DNA from: Atlantibacter hermannii
Lineage (GTDB): Bacteria; Pseudomonadota; Gammaproteobacteria; Enterobacterales; Enterobacteriaceae
DNA length: 64,000 bases
Reading direction: 5' to 3'
NCBI RefSeq assembly: GCF_009907385.1
Contig: NZ_JAAATR010000024.1
Span: 1-64,000 of the forward strand
The translations under genes and the position numbers were made by a program. Under the pieces are notes generated by a model. The model was not told the origin of the DNA. It ran no database searches and saw only the letters and a program-made list of their open reading frames with translations. Numbering within the stretch: the stretch's first letter is position 1; each line of letters opens with the position of its first letter. Positions 36,642 to 45,992 of this stretch are shown in pieces.

Positions 36642-37439
36642 GTGTCAGAAAAGATTAATCGCTCGGTGGCCCGGGCGTTAGAGATGCTGGAATTGGTTGC
36701 GGCAAGTAAAGATGAACTCACAATCACTGAAATCAGCAAGCAGCTTGGCATCCCGAAGAGCACCACCTTTGATATCCTCTACACCCTGCTTGATAAAGGC
36801 TATCTGGAGCAGGCCAACGAAAAACAGAAATCGTTCAAGCTGGGCGTGAAGCTGTTTCAGACCGGCGCGTGTTACCTCGAACAGACTCCCTTTCAGAACG
36901 TGGCGCACTCGGTGCTGGAAAAACTTGCCGAGGTGGCCGGGGAAACCGCTTTTCTTGCGCTGCTCAACAATGACGAGCTGGTTTACTTCGATAAAGTCGA
37001 AAGCCCGAACTCGGTGCGCACCTCGGCGCGTATCGGCTCCAATAACCCGTTGTATTGCACCGGGCTTGGCAAAGCGATCCTCGCCACCCTGCCGGATGAG
37101 GACGTTAAAACGATTCTGGCGCGTACCGGCGGATTAAAACCGATCACGCCATATACCTGTACCGATGAGACAAAGTTTTTCGCCATCCTTAACCAGGCGC
37201 GCCAGCAGGGGTACGCCATTGACGATCGCGAGCATAACGCGGAAGTGTTCTGCCTGGCGGCCCCGGTGTATAACCTTCAGGGCAAGGTTTATGCGGCGAT
37301 CAGCGTCGCCAGCCTGTATACCAAAATTAAGCACGAGCCGGAGAAAATCGCCGCGCTGGGCAAAATGATTGCCGATGCGGCGCTGGATCTGTCGCAACGC
37401 ATTGGCTACCGCGGCTCGCGTCTGTACGCTGATTTTTAA
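36642..37439 (+). CDS. IclR-family transcriptional regulator
   Basis: 265-residue regulator with an N-terminal winged HTH (about 6-65; LTITEISKQLGIPKSTTFDIL, quoted in part) and a C-terminal IclR effector domain. That domain includes LVYFDKVESPNSVRTSARIG, the PLYCTGLGKA loop and IDDREHNAEVFCLAAPV. The start is GTG with a GAGG ribosome site. From its position it probably controls the upstream cluster in response to a sugar acid or pathway intermediate; IclR proteins of this type (KdgR-like) often bind 2-keto-3-deoxygluconate. It has its own promoter region of about 85 bases. Confidence 0.87.
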   Translation: MSEKINRSVARALEMLELVAASKDELTITEISKQLGIPKSTTFDILYTLLDKGYLEQANEKQKSFKLGVKLFQTGACYLEQTPFQNVAHSVLEKLAEVAGETAFLALLNNDELVYFDKVESPNSVRTSARIGSNNPLYCTGLGKAILATLPDEDVKTILARTGGLKPITPYTCTDETKFFAILNQARQQGYAIDDREHNAEVFCLAAPVYNLQGKVYAAISVASLYTKIKHEPEKIAALGKMIADAALDLSQRIGYRGSRLYADF

Positions 37440-37448
37440 GGTCATTGT

Positions 37449-37477
37449 CGCCACGGTTATCTTGCGTAACCGTGGCG
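37449..37477 (+). terminator. Terminator after the IclR gene
   Basis: An 11-bp stem CGCCACGGTTA/TAACCGTGGCG with a 7-base loop lies 10 bases after the stop and is followed by GAGCTTTCTTTGTTTT. It is also the right boundary of the accessory cluster. Confidence 0.8.
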
Positions 37478-37569
37478 AGCTTTCTTTGTTTTCGTTTTGA
37501 TGCCGTTACTATTCAACCCTCCGGATCCCCGCTACAGTTAACTCTCCATGGCCCAAAAAGGAGAGTGTC

Positions 37570-38169
37570 ATGCTTTATATCTTTGATTTAGGTAACGTCA
37601 TCGTCGATATCGACTTTAACCGCGTGCTGGGCGTATGGAGTGATTACAGCCGCGTGCCGCTGGCGACGCTTCAGCAAAGTTTCACCATGGGTGAACCGTT
37701 CGAAAAGCATGAACGCGGCGAAATCAGCGATGAGGAGTTCGCAAAACTACTGTGCGAATCGATGGAATTATCGTTGAGCTATGAGCAATTCGCGGCAGGC
37801 TGGCAGGCGGTATTTGTCGGGCTACGCCCGGAAGTCATCGACATCATGCATAAGCTGCGCGAGCAGGGGCATCGCGTGGTGGTGTTATCCAACACCAATC
37901 GTCTGCACACCACTTTCTGGCCGACCAGTTACCCGGAAGTGCAGGCTGCGGCCGACCATGTCTATCTGTCACAGGAGTTAGGCGCCCGCAAACCCGAACC
38001 GGCGATTTATCAAAAAGTCCTCGAAGCGGAAGGATACCCGGCCAGTGAGGCGGTATTTTTCGACGATAACGCCGATAATATTAAAGGGGCGCAGGCCGTG
38101 GGGATCGCCAGCATTCACGTGACCGATAAATCCACGTTACCGGACTATTTTGCGAAGCAGCCATGTTAA
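37570..38169 (+). CDS. yihX: Alpha-D-glucose-1-phosphatase YihX
   Basis: HAD-superfamily phosphatase of 199 residues that dephosphorylates glucose 1-phosphate in E. coli. The HAD nucleophile is D6 (FDLGNVIVD). Motif II is VVLSNTNR, the motif III lysine lies in [10 protein letters not shown], and motif IV is VFFDDNADN. It starts a compact rightward array; its last bases overlap the yihY start by seven nucleotides. An AAAGGAG ribosome site is present. Confidence 0.95.
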   Translation: MLYIFDLGNVIVDIDFNRVLGVWSDYSRVPLATLQQSFTMGEPFEKHERGEISDEEFAKLLCESMELSLSYEQFAAGWQAVFVGLRPEVIDIMHKLREQGHRVVVLSNTNRLHTTFWPTSYPEVQAAADHVYLSQELGARKPEPAIYQKVLEAEGYPASEAVFFDDNADNIKGAQAVGIASIHVTDKSTLPDYFAKQPC

Positions 38170-39035
38170 GACGCGTTCATCATCATGCAACCAAACACAC
38201 CGCGCCGCTCTGGGCCTGGTGTAAGTTGCTGTGGGAGCGAATCGACCAGGACAATATGACTACGCTGGCAGGCAACCTGGCCTATGTGTCGTTGCTCTCC
38301 CTGGTGCCGTTCGTCGCGGTAGTCTTTGCGCTGTTCGCCGCGTTTCCGATGTTTTCCGATGTCAGCATTCAGCTGCGTCACTTTATCTTCGCCAATTTCA
38401 TGCCCGCCACGGGCGATATTATTCAGCGCTATATCGAGCAGTTCGTCGCCAACTCCAGCAAGATGACCGCAGTCGGCGCTTGCGGGCTGATCGTCACCGC
38501 GCTGCTGCTGATGTATGCCGTGGACAGCGCCCTGAATACCATCTGGCGCAGCAAGCGGGTACGGCCCAAAATTTACTCGTTTGCGGTTTACTGGATGATT
38601 TTAACCCTCGGGCCGTTACTGGCGGGGGCCAGCCTGGCGATCAGCTCGTATCTGCTGTCGCTGCGCTGGGTCAGCGGGTTTGATTCACTGATCGACAACG
38701 TGTTGCGCATCTTCCCGCTGCTGCTCTCCTGGCTGTCGTTCTGGCTGCTGTACAGCATCGTGCCCACTACTCGCGTGCCCGCCCGGGATGCGCTGGTGGG
38801 TTCGCTGGTGGCGGCGCTGCTTTTTGAGCTGGGTAAGAAAGGTTTCGCGCTGTATATCACCATGTTCCCCTCTTATCAGCTTATCTACGGCGTACTGGCG
38901 GTGATCCCCATTTTGTTCGTTTGGGTGTACTGGACGTGGTGTATCGTCTTGCTTGGCGCGGAAATTACTGTCACTCTCGGAGACTACCGAGCGCTAAAAT
39001 TAGCCGCAGAACAAGAATCCGAAGAAGAACCATGA
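38163..39035 (+). CDS. yihY: Inner membrane protein YihY
   Basis: YihY/UPF0761 family integral membrane protein of 290 residues with about six membrane segments. It was once mistaken for RNase BN; its true function is unknown. Conserved features are [20 protein letters not shown] near the N-terminus and the [17 protein letters not shown] segment. It overlaps yihX upstream (7 bases) and dtd downstream (ATGA, 4 bases), so translation of the three is probably coupled. Confidence 0.94.
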   Translation: MLRRVHHHATKHTAPLWAWCKLLWERIDQDNMTTLAGNLAYVSLLSLVPFVAVVFALFAAFPMFSDVSIQLRHFIFANFMPATGDIIQRYIEQFVANSSKMTAVGACGLIVTALLLMYAVDSALNTIWRSKRVRPKIYSFAVYWMILTLGPLLAGASLAISSYLLSLRWVSGFDSLIDNVLRIFPLLLSWLSFWLLYSIVPTTRVPARDALVGSLVAALLFELGKKGFALYITMFPSYQLIYGVLAVIPILFVWVYWTWCIVLLGAEITVTLGDYRALKLAAEQESEEEP

Positions 39036-39469
39036 TTGCATTAATTCAACGCGTCACGCGTGCCAGCGTCGCCGTTCACGGTGACGTGACGGGCGAAATC
39101 GGCCCGGGACTTTTGGTGTTATTAGGTGTCGAAAAGGAAGACACCCCCCAGAAAGCGAACCGCCTGTGTGAACGGGTACTCGGCTACCGCATCTTCAGCG
39201 ATGAAAACGGCAAGATGAACCTGAACGTTCAGCAGGCGGGCGGCAGCGTACTGGTGGTGTCGCAGTTTACTCTGGCGGCGGATACCAACAGCGGTATGCG
39301 CCCGAGCTTTTCCAACGGCGCAGCGCCTGCACTGGCGGAAGAGCTGTATGACTATTTCGTTGAGCGTTGCCGAACGCTTGGCACTGAAACACAAACCGGG
39401 CGCTTTGCGGCAGACATGCAGGTGTCCCTGGTGAATGACGGCCCCGTTACCTTCTGGCTGCAAGTATGA
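39032..39469 (+). CDS. dtd: D-aminoacyl-tRNA deacylase
   Basis: Removes D-amino acids (and Gly from tRNA-Ala) mischarged on tRNA. The product is 145 residues, the normal length. It contains SQFTLAADT and the cross-subunit motif NDGPVTFWL, which carries the Gly-cis-Pro that selects chirality. The ATG overlaps the yihY stop; longer in-frame readings start inside yihY. Its own stop overlaps the fabY ATG. Confidence 0.97.
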   Translation: MIALIQRVTRASVAVHGDVTGEIGPGLLVLLGVEKEDTPQKANRLCERVLGYRIFSDENGKMNLNVQQAGGSVLVVSQFTLAADTNSGMRPSFSNGAAPALAEELYDYFVERCRTLGTETQTGRFAADMQVSLVNDGPVTFWLQV

Positions 39470-40455
39470 GCCCGTTAACGGCGCGGTCCCTGGCAACAAG
39501 AGAGAGTCCATCTATGTATCATCTTCGCGTACCCCAAACGGAAGAAGAGCTGGAAAGCTACTATCAATTTCGCTGGGAAATGTTGCGTAAACCCCTGCAT
39601 CAACCGAAAGGCTCCGAGCGTGACGCCTGGGATGCGCTGGCGCATCACCAAATGGTGGTGGATGAAAGCGGTAAACCGGTGGCCGTGGGCAGGCTGTATA
39701 TCAATGCCGATAACGAAGCCTCCATCCGCTTTATGGCGGTGGATCCGAACGTACAGGACAAAGGCCTGGGCACGCTGGTGGCGATGACGCTGGAGTCCGT
39801 GGCCCGTCAGGAAGGCGTGAAGCGCGTGACCTGTAGCGCCCGCGAGGACGCCGTCGAGTTTTTCGCCAAGCTGGGTTTTGTCAATCAGGGCGAGATCACC
39901 ACGCCGCAAACCACCCCGCTACGCCACTTTTTAATGATCAAACCCATCGTGCCGCTGGATGATATTTTGCATCGCGCCGACTGGTGCGGGCAGCTCCAGC
40001 AGGCCTGGTATCAGCATATTCCGCTCAGTGAGAAGATGGGCGTGCGCATTCTGCAATATACCGGGCAGAAGTTTGTTACCACCATGCCGGAGGCGGGTAA
40101 CCAGAATCCGCACCATACGCTGTTTGCCGGCAGCCTGTTTTCTCTCGCCACGCTGACCGGCTGGGGATTGATTTGGCTGATGCTGCGCGAGCGCCATCTC
40201 GGCGGCACCATTATTCTGGCCGATGCGCATATTCGCTACAGCGCGCCGATCACCGGCCGCCCCGGCGCGATTGCCGATCTGGGCTCGCTCAGCGGCGATC
40301 TGGACCGGCTGGCGCGCGGGCGTAAAGCGCGGGTGCAGTTGCAGGTTGAACTGATTGGCGACGATACGCTGGGCGCGGTGTTTGAGGGCACTTATATCGT
40401 GTTGCCCGCTAAACCGTTCGGGCCGCTGGAAGAGGGCGGTAACGAAGAAGAGTAA
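39466..40455 (+). CDS. fabY: FabY (YiiD): GNAT-thioesterase fusion in fatty-acid initiation
   Basis: E. coli FabY can act in fatty-acid synthesis initiation, apparently supporting acetoacetyl-ACP formation when FabH is missing. The 329 residues match E. coli. An N-terminal GNAT acetyltransferase domain (about 18-165; [16 protein letters not shown]) is followed by a hot-dog thioesterase-like domain (about 170-320; [20 protein letters not shown]). I chose the ATG at 39466, which overlaps the dtd stop and keeps the full E. coli length; MYHLRV at 39514 is the alternative. Its right neighbour here is yicH, unlike in E. coli. Confidence 0.94.
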   Translation: MSPLTARSLATRESPSMYHLRVPQTEEELESYYQFRWEMLRKPLHQPKGSERDAWDALAHHQMVVDESGKPVAVGRLYINADNEASIRFMAVDPNVQDKGLGTLVAMTLESVARQEGVKRVTCSAREDAVEFFAKLGFVNQGEITTPQTTPLRHFLMIKPIVPLDDILHRADWCGQLQQAWYQHIPLSEKMGVRILQYTGQKFVTTMPEAGNQNPHHTLFAGSLFSLATLTGWGLIWLMLRERHLGGTIILADAHIRYSAPITGRPGAIADLGSLSGDLDRLARGRKARVQLQVELIGDDTLGAVFEGTYIVLPAKPFGPLEEGGNEEE

Positions 40456-40457
40456 GC

Positions 40458-40483
40458 CCTTCACCGCTGTTGGACGGTGAAGG
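40458..40483. terminator. Hairpin between convergent fabY and yicH, at the rearrangement joint
   Basis: A 9-bp stem CCTTCACCG/CGGTGAAGG with an 8-base loop fills most of the 35-base gap between two convergent genes. It has no long T-run. It could serve both genes. This gap is where blocks separated by oriC in E. coli are joined. Confidence 0.6.
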
Positions 40484-40490
40484 CGCTGCG

Positions 40491-42239
40491 CTACTGAAAG
40501 GGGTTTTCTTGCGGCGGCTGCGTGGCGGCAGGCGCTTCAGGTGTTGGGGACGGCGCAGGCGTACCGCTTACGACGCCCGCCTGCATAGTCTGTTGTAGCT
40601 GCTGACCGTTAGCACCGGTGACAGTCAGTGTCGCGTTCACCGTGGGTTTTAATGGTCGATCCGCGCTAAGCTGGCCCCGGGCGCTGAGGCGCATATTGGC
40701 GTCCCCCTGCACCGGCACCTGCGGCCACCCCCAGTTTTCCAGCACGTTCGCCGGCACTGCCCGGCCATTCAGACTTAAGGCGATTTGCCGCTCCGGTTGT
40801 TGCGTGATCGCGGCGGTGGCTTCCAGCATCCCTTTTCCGGCAAAGGCGCTCAGTTCGCTGATGGTGATGTTATTGCTGTTGGCGCTCAGCGCGATGGACG
40901 GCCTGCGTACATCCACGCGGTTAAAGGTGGCGGCAGCCGCGTTCAGCGTGGCGTTGCCGCTCCAGATGCCCCACTGGCGGTTGCGCGCCAGCTCCAGTAA
41001 ATTACCGTAGCCATCCAGCGCCGTTAACTGGAACGGGAAGGTCGGGTCGATATCAATAATCAGGTTGCGGCTGGCAGTGAATTTGGTCACTGTCACGCGG
41101 TTCAGCCATTCCGGCAGCGGCGTCATCCACTGTTTTTTCCAGTCATCCGGCAGGGTATATTCCAGCCCGGCAATTGCCACATCGGCCAGGGTTAGCCCTT
41201 TATCACTGCGCGTCCATTCGCCACGAGTGCGGATCATGCCGCCTTCCCAGCGGGACGTCAGTTGGCTGATTTCCACGCCTTTGCCGGATAAATTCGCGTT
41301 AGCGATAGGGTCGAAGAAATGCAGCGAGCCATAAATAAACTCGCTGGCATTGAGGGAGAGTTTGCCCTCTTCGCTCTGCCAGTCATTATTGCTGAAAGTG
41401 ATGTCCCGTAGCGTCATATCCAGATCGGTCACCGCCCAGTTCGGGCCCTGTAGCCGTGCGTCAGTGATATCTACGCGGCCCAGCTTCAGCGACGGCAGGC
41501 TGGTGACGGGGCGCAGGAGATCGACAAGACTCTTATCGCTTTGCAGGCGGATATCGCTCAGGCGCAGGTTATCCACCTGCCAGCCGCCGTCGGCGTTACG
41601 GCGCGCGTTGCCGGTAAGCGAGCCGCGCGCCACATCCGCACCGAGGGTGGTGAAATTCACCTGATTGTTATCGATGTCGCCCTGAATCAGCACATTACTG
41701 GCCGGGATGCCGTTAAGGGTCAGCGAACCGGCGCTGAGTTCGATTCTGGCTTTGCTGCCAAGGATCCGTCCCGCCTCCGGCAGCCACGGCGTCAGGCCGC
41801 CGTTGACCCGCTGGGCGCTCAGGTTCCATGCGCTGTTTGGGCTGTTGAAGGCCATATCGCTCAGCTGCAGGCGGTCGGCCTGGAAGGGGATCGAGGCGGT
41901 ATCCGGTGAAATATTTAACGTGCCTTCGCGCAGGATAATGGCGTCAACATGGAAAGGATCGGTGATTTGGCGGCTGCTCAGGCCGATATCCACGCTTTGC
42001 GCCACCAGCGTGGCGGGCTGTCCGTTGCGCCCAAAAGTGACGTTCTTCAGCAGAATGTGCGAGGGTGAGGAAAAGCGGTGGTCCATTTCATCAAACGTGA
42101 TGTGGTAATCGCTGTGCGCATTTACCCAGTCGGTTATCCAGCCCGCGCCCCAGCGGGTCTGTAGCAAAATATACAGCCCCAGGATCGCGACCAGAACGGC
42201 GACAAACAGCGCAACGATGAGCTTTCCAAGAAATTTCAT
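40491..42239 (-). CDS. yicH: AsmA-family envelope protein YicH
   Basis: AsmA-like protein of 582 residues: an N-terminal membrane anchor (about 5-28) followed by a long periplasmic repeating-beta-groove domain. The family is linked to phospholipid transport between membranes; the role of YicH itself is not settled. It ends in a Pro/Ala/Thr-rich tail (TPAPSPTPEAPAATQPPQ). It is somewhat longer than E. coli YicH (569), mostly through that tail. It lies downstream of xanP in the same direction. Confidence 0.94.
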   Translation of the reverse strand: MKFLGKLIVALFVAVLVAILGLYILLQTRWGAGWITDWVNAHSDYHITFDEMDHRFSSPSHILLKNVTFGRNGQPATLVAQSVDIGLSSRQITDPFHVDAIILREGTLNISPDTASIPFQADRLQLSDMAFNSPNSAWNLSAQRVNGGLTPWLPEAGRILGSKARIELSAGSLTLNGIPASNVLIQGDIDNNQVNFTTLGADVARGSLTGNARRNADGGWQVDNLRLSDIRLQSDKSLVDLLRPVTSLPSLKLGRVDITDARLQGPNWAVTDLDMTLRDITFSNNDWQSEEGKLSLNASEFIYGSLHFFDPIANANLSGKGVEISQLTSRWEGGMIRTRGEWTRSDKGLTLADVAIAGLEYTLPDDWKKQWMTPLPEWLNRVTVTKFTASRNLIIDIDPTFPFQLTALDGYGNLLELARNRQWGIWSGNATLNAAAATFNRVDVRRPSIALSANSNNITISELSAFAGKGMLEATAAITQQPERQIALSLNGRAVPANVLENWGWPQVPVQGDANMRLSARGQLSADRPLKPTVNATLTVTGANGQQLQQTMQAGVVSGTPAPSPTPEAPAATQPPQENPFQ

Positions 42240-42323
42240 TGTCTTCCATCCGATGAATAGCCAATGAAGGAGTTATGCACGATTTATGGCGATTGCTCAA
42301 GGCAGGGAGAGCGAAAGGTGAGG

Positions 42324-42351
42324 CGGCGATAGCAATCCGATGTTATCGCCG
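42324..42351. terminator. Hairpin between xanP and yicH
   Basis: An 8-bp stem CGGCGATA/TATCGCCG with a 12-base loop follows the xanP stop in its direction of reading. No T-run follows, so it could be an attenuating or RNA-stabilising hairpin rather than a full terminator. Confidence 0.45.
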
Positions 42352-42358
42352 TGGGGGA

Positions 42359-43750
42359 TTACGCTTTTTCCGGTGGGAAAATCAGATTCAGGATAATCGC
42401 CGTGATACCGCCAGCGGCAATGCCAGAGGAGAGCAGGTTCTTCAGCCAGTCCGGGGCAAATTGCAGGATCAGCGGCTGCTGGGACACGCCCATGCCTACC
42501 GCTAACGACAGCGCGATAATCATGATCGCACGGCGGTTAAGCGGCTCGCGGGAAACGATACGCACGCCGGACGCCGCAATAGTACCGAACATCACGATGG
42601 TTGCGCCGCCCAGTACCGGCTCCGGGATATGCTGCACGAAACCGCTCACAGCCGGGAACAGGCCCAGCGCAATCAGCATCATCGCGACCACGAAGCCTAC
42701 ATAGCGGCTGGCGACGCCGGTCAGTTGAATGACGCCGTTGTTCTGGCCGAAGCAGGAGTTCGGGAAGGTATTAAATACGGCGGACACAAACGAGTTCAGG
42801 CCATTCGCCAGTACGCCGCCTTTCAGGCGTTTCATGTACAGTGGGCCAGAAACGGGCTGCTCGGAAACGTCAGAGGTGGCGGTAATGTCGCCGATGGTTT
42901 CCAGGGAGGTCACCATAAAGATCAGCATCAGCGGGATCAGCAGGTTCCAGTCAATGCTCAGGCCGTAATAGAGCGGCGTCGGGACCATAATCAGCGCATC
43001 GTTGGTCGGCGCGGTATTTTGCGGCAGCATGTCTAACGCCCACGCCACGACGTAGCCCACGGCCATGGCGATCACCAGTGAGGCCACGCGCAGATAGGGG
43101 TTACGCTGGCGGTTAAGCAGAATAATCACTGCCAGCACCACGCCTGCCAGGAAAAGATTCATCGGTGCGCCGAAAGTTTTATCGCTCATCGCGGCATAGC
43201 CGCCGCCGATAGAGGTTAAGCCAACCTGAATCAGCGACAGGCCGATAATCATGACCACCACGCCGGAGACCAGCGGGGTAATAATGCGTCGCGCCAGATG
43301 CAGGACGCGTGAGAGCAGCATTTCGGTGCAGCTGGCCAGCATCAGGGTGCCGAACAGCGCCGCCATCATGGTCGGGATGTCCGCACCGCCGTTTTTCAGC
43401 GCCAGGCCGCCCATGATCAGCGGTGAAACGAAGTTAAAGCTGGTGCCCTGAATCGACAGCAGGCCCGAGCCTACAGGCCCCCAGGCTTTAATCTGGATAA
43501 GCGACGCCACGCCGGAGGCGAACAACGACATGCTGATGATGTGCTGCGTGTCCTGTGCGGGTAAGCCGAGCGCCTGGCAAATCAACAGCGCGGGCGTAAT
43601 CACCGCCACAAACATCGCCAGCAGGTGCTGACCAGCGGCGAACAGGGTTTGCGGTAGCGGCGGGCGATCTTCAAGACGATAAATCAATTCACTGTTCTGA
43701 GTCTGCGCAATCGGTTGCGCATCTTGCGACTCTACGGCATCAACGGACAT
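42359..43750 (-). CDS. xanP: Xanthine:proton symporter XanP
   Basis: High-affinity xanthine permease of the NAT/NCS2 family, 463 residues with 12-14 membrane segments in the inner membrane. The family signature [10 protein letters not shown] (in [19 protein letters not shown]) is clear, as are the conserved ESxGD-type segment ([13 protein letters not shown]) and [21 protein letters not shown] perfect PurR-type palindrome lies 65-80 bases upstream. Unlike E. coli, no gltS gene separates it from recG. Confidence 0.95.
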   Translation of the reverse strand: MSVDAVESQDAQPIAQTQNSELIYRLEDRPPLPQTLFAAGQHLLAMFVAVITPALLICQALGLPAQDTQHIISMSLFASGVASLIQIKAWGPVGSGLLSIQGTSFNFVSPLIMGGLALKNGGADIPTMMAALFGTLMLASCTEMLLSRVLHLARRIITPLVSGVVVMIIGLSLIQVGLTSIGGGYAAMSDKTFGAPMNLFLAGVVLAVIILLNRQRNPYLRVASLVIAMAVGYVVAWALDMLPQNTAPTNDALIMVPTPLYYGLSIDWNLLIPLMLIFMVTSLETIGDITATSDVSEQPVSGPLYMKRLKGGVLANGLNSFVSAVFNTFPNSCFGQNNGVIQLTGVASRYVGFVVAMMLIALGLFPAVSGFVQHIPEPVLGGATIVMFGTIAASGVRIVSREPLNRRAIMIIALSLAVGMGVSQQPLILQFAPDWLKNLLSSGIAAGGITAIILNLIFPPEKA

Positions 43751-43814
43751 CAGCGATCATTCCATTACGGTGGGTGGGGTGGAAAGGCGCTAATTTTATC
43801 GGACTGCCGGGTAA

Positions 43815-43830
43815 AAGCAAACGTTTGCTT
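43815..43830. promoter_or_regulatory. PurR box upstream of xanP
   Basis: AAGCAAACGTTTGCTT is a perfect 16-bp palindrome matching the PurR operator consensus (ACGCAAACGTTTGCGT type). It lies 65 bases before the xanP start and about 80 bases past the recG stop. Repression of purine-base permeases by PurR with hypoxanthine or guanine is established in E. coli; the site here is read from the motif. Confidence 0.85.
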
Positions 43831-43910
43831 AGATAAGTTTCTAAATTGCCCGGGAACAGGAGCAAATCAGGCGTTAACCGCATTTGCCGGGGTTTAACAA
43901 GGGGTGAAAT

Positions 43911-45992
43911 TCAGGCGTTGGAATAGCGTTCTGTTTCGGGCATCCAGCGTTCAATTAATGCGGCTGCCTGCTGTGGGTAACGGTCGTGAATATGGCGTGC
44001 AATGCGCTGGACTTCAGGGATCAGCGCCTGATCCCGTAATAAATCGGCGACTTTGAATTCCGCATTGCCGGTCTGGCGGGTGCCCAGTAATTCGCCAGGA
44101 CCGCGTATTTCCAGGTCTTTTTGCGCAATGACAAAGCCATCATTGCTGTCGCGCAATACCTGAAGACGCAACTGCGCTGTTTTGGAAAGCGGAGATTTAT
44201 AGAGCAGTACACAATGGGAGGCTACCGCACCGCGTCCGACCCGGCCCCTGAGCTGATGAAGTTGCGCAAGGCCGAGACGCTCCGGGTTTTCAATAATCAT
44301 CAGGCTGGCATTGGGCACATCAACCCCAACCTCAATCACCGTAGTGGCGACCAGCAGATGCAGCTCTCCCTGTTTGAACGCCTTCATGACGCTCTGTTTT
44401 TCCTGAGGTTTCATCCGGCCATGCACCAGGCCAACCTGCAATTCCGGCAGAGCGATTTTAAGCTCTTCCCAGGTGGCTTCTGCGGCTTGCGCTTCGAGAA
44501 GATCGGACTCCTCAATTAACGTACAGACCCAGTAAGCCTGGCGGCCTTCGTTAATACAGGCATTACGCACGCGCTCAATAATGTCGGCGCGCCGCGTATC
44601 GGCGATGGCGACCGTCGTGACCGGGGTGCGTCCGGGGGGTAACTCATCAATAACCGAGGTATCCAGATCCGCGTAAGCCGTCATTGCCAGGGTTCGTGGG
44701 ATAGGCGTAGCGGTCATAATCAACTGGTGAGGATGGAAGCCCTGCTGTTGGCCCTTCTCCCACAACGCTAACCGTTGATGAACGCCAAAGCGGTGTTGCT
44801 CATCGATAATCACCAGTGCCAGGCCGTTAAACTGTACGTGCTCCTGGAAAATGGCATGAGTGCCCACCACCATCTGCACCTGGCCGCTGGCGATCGCGTC
44901 CTGTTGCGCAATCCGCGCTTTGCCTTTTTGTTTACCCGCCAGCCAGCCAACCTGGATGCCCAGCGGTTCAAACCAGGCGGAAAAATTGCTGGCATGCTGC
45001 TCGGCAAGCAGCTCCGTGGGAGCCATCAGCGCGACCTGTTTGCCATTAGCGATGGCGCGTAACGCGGCTAGCGCCGCCACCAGGGTTTTACCTGAACCGA
45101 CATCGCCCTGCACCAGACGCATCATCGGGAAATCCAGCGCCATATCGTGCTCGATTTCCGAGACCACGCGCTGCTGCGCGCCGGTCGGGCTAAAGGGCAG
45201 CGCAGCCAGTAATTGCTGCTTGAGCGCGTCATTGGCGGCAAGCGGTTGCGCATGATAGCGCTGCGCGCCAGCCCGCAATGCCAGCATACTCAGGTTATGG
45301 GCCAGTAATTCTTCCAGGATCAGACGATGCTGGGCAGGATGTTTACCGCTTTCCAGTTCGGCCAATTCCATCGTGGGCGGTGGGCGGTGGAGCGTGCGCA
45401 GCGCGTCCGGCAGGCTCATCATGCCCTGAGCGAGTTCGGGGGGCAGAAGCTCGGCGATAGCGCAGGTATCCAGCAGTTCCAGCGCCTGATCGGTGAGCTT
45501 GCGCAGCGTCGCCTGCTTAATGCCTTCAGTAGTGGGGTAAACCGGGGTAAGCGTTTCCTGTAATGCCGGCGCGCTCTGATCGCCCTGGATGCGATACTCA
45601 GGATGGATCATTTCCGCGCCGTATTTCCCGCGTTTCGCCTCCCCATAGGCCAGTACGCGACGGCCCGTCGTCAGGCTGTTTTTCATTGCGGCATTAAAGT
45701 TGAAAAAACGCATCGTCAGGATGCCGGTGCCGTCGCTAATCTGGCAGGTCATCATGCGACGCCCGCCAAAAGTGATATTACTGTTCAGGACTTCGCCTTC
45801 CACCGTGGCGTAAATACCCGGTAGTAGTTCGCCAATAGGGTAAAGCTGGGTGCGATCTTCGTAACGCAGGGGGAGGTGAAGCAACAGGTCCTGAACGGTA
45901 TGCAAACCGATCTTCGCCAGCTTGCTGCTCTGGCTTGCCCCAACGCCCGTCAGAGCGCTAAGCGGCACGGCGTCGAGCAAGCGGCCTTTCAT
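43911..45992 (-). CDS. recG: ATP-dependent DNA helicase RecG
   Basis: Branch-migrating and fork-reversing double-strand DNA translocase of recombination and R-loop control. The product is 693 residues, the E. coli length. The N-terminal wedge/OB domain (about 1-170) is followed by superfamily 2 motifs: Walker A GDVGSGKT, Walker B IIDEQHRFG, TATPIPRTLA, VHGRMKP and the QLRGRVGRG motif VI. Its ATG abuts the trmH stop without overlap, indicating coupling in the spoT-trmH-recG array. Confidence 0.98.
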   Translation of the reverse strand: MKGRLLDAVPLSALTGVGASQSSKLAKIGLHTVQDLLLHLPLRYEDRTQLYPIGELLPGIYATVEGEVLNSNITFGGRRMMTCQISDGTGILTMRFFNFNAAMKNSLTTGRRVLAYGEAKRGKYGAEMIHPEYRIQGDQSAPALQETLTPVYPTTEGIKQATLRKLTDQALELLDTCAIAELLPPELAQGMMSLPDALRTLHRPPPTMELAELESGKHPAQHRLILEELLAHNLSMLALRAGAQRYHAQPLAANDALKQQLLAALPFSPTGAQQRVVSEIEHDMALDFPMMRLVQGDVGSGKTLVAALAALRAIANGKQVALMAPTELLAEQHASNFSAWFEPLGIQVGWLAGKQKGKARIAQQDAIASGQVQMVVGTHAIFQEHVQFNGLALVIIDEQHRFGVHQRLALWEKGQQQGFHPHQLIMTATPIPRTLAMTAYADLDTSVIDELPPGRTPVTTVAIADTRRADIIERVRNACINEGRQAYWVCTLIEESDLLEAQAAEATWEELKIALPELQVGLVHGRMKPQEKQSVMKAFKQGELHLLVATTVIEVGVDVPNASLMIIENPERLGLAQLHQLRGRVGRGAVASHCVLLYKSPLSKTAQLRLQVLRDSNDGFVIAQKDLEIRGPGELLGTRQTGNAEFKVADLLRDQALIPEVQRIARHIHDRYPQQAAALIERWMPETERYSNA

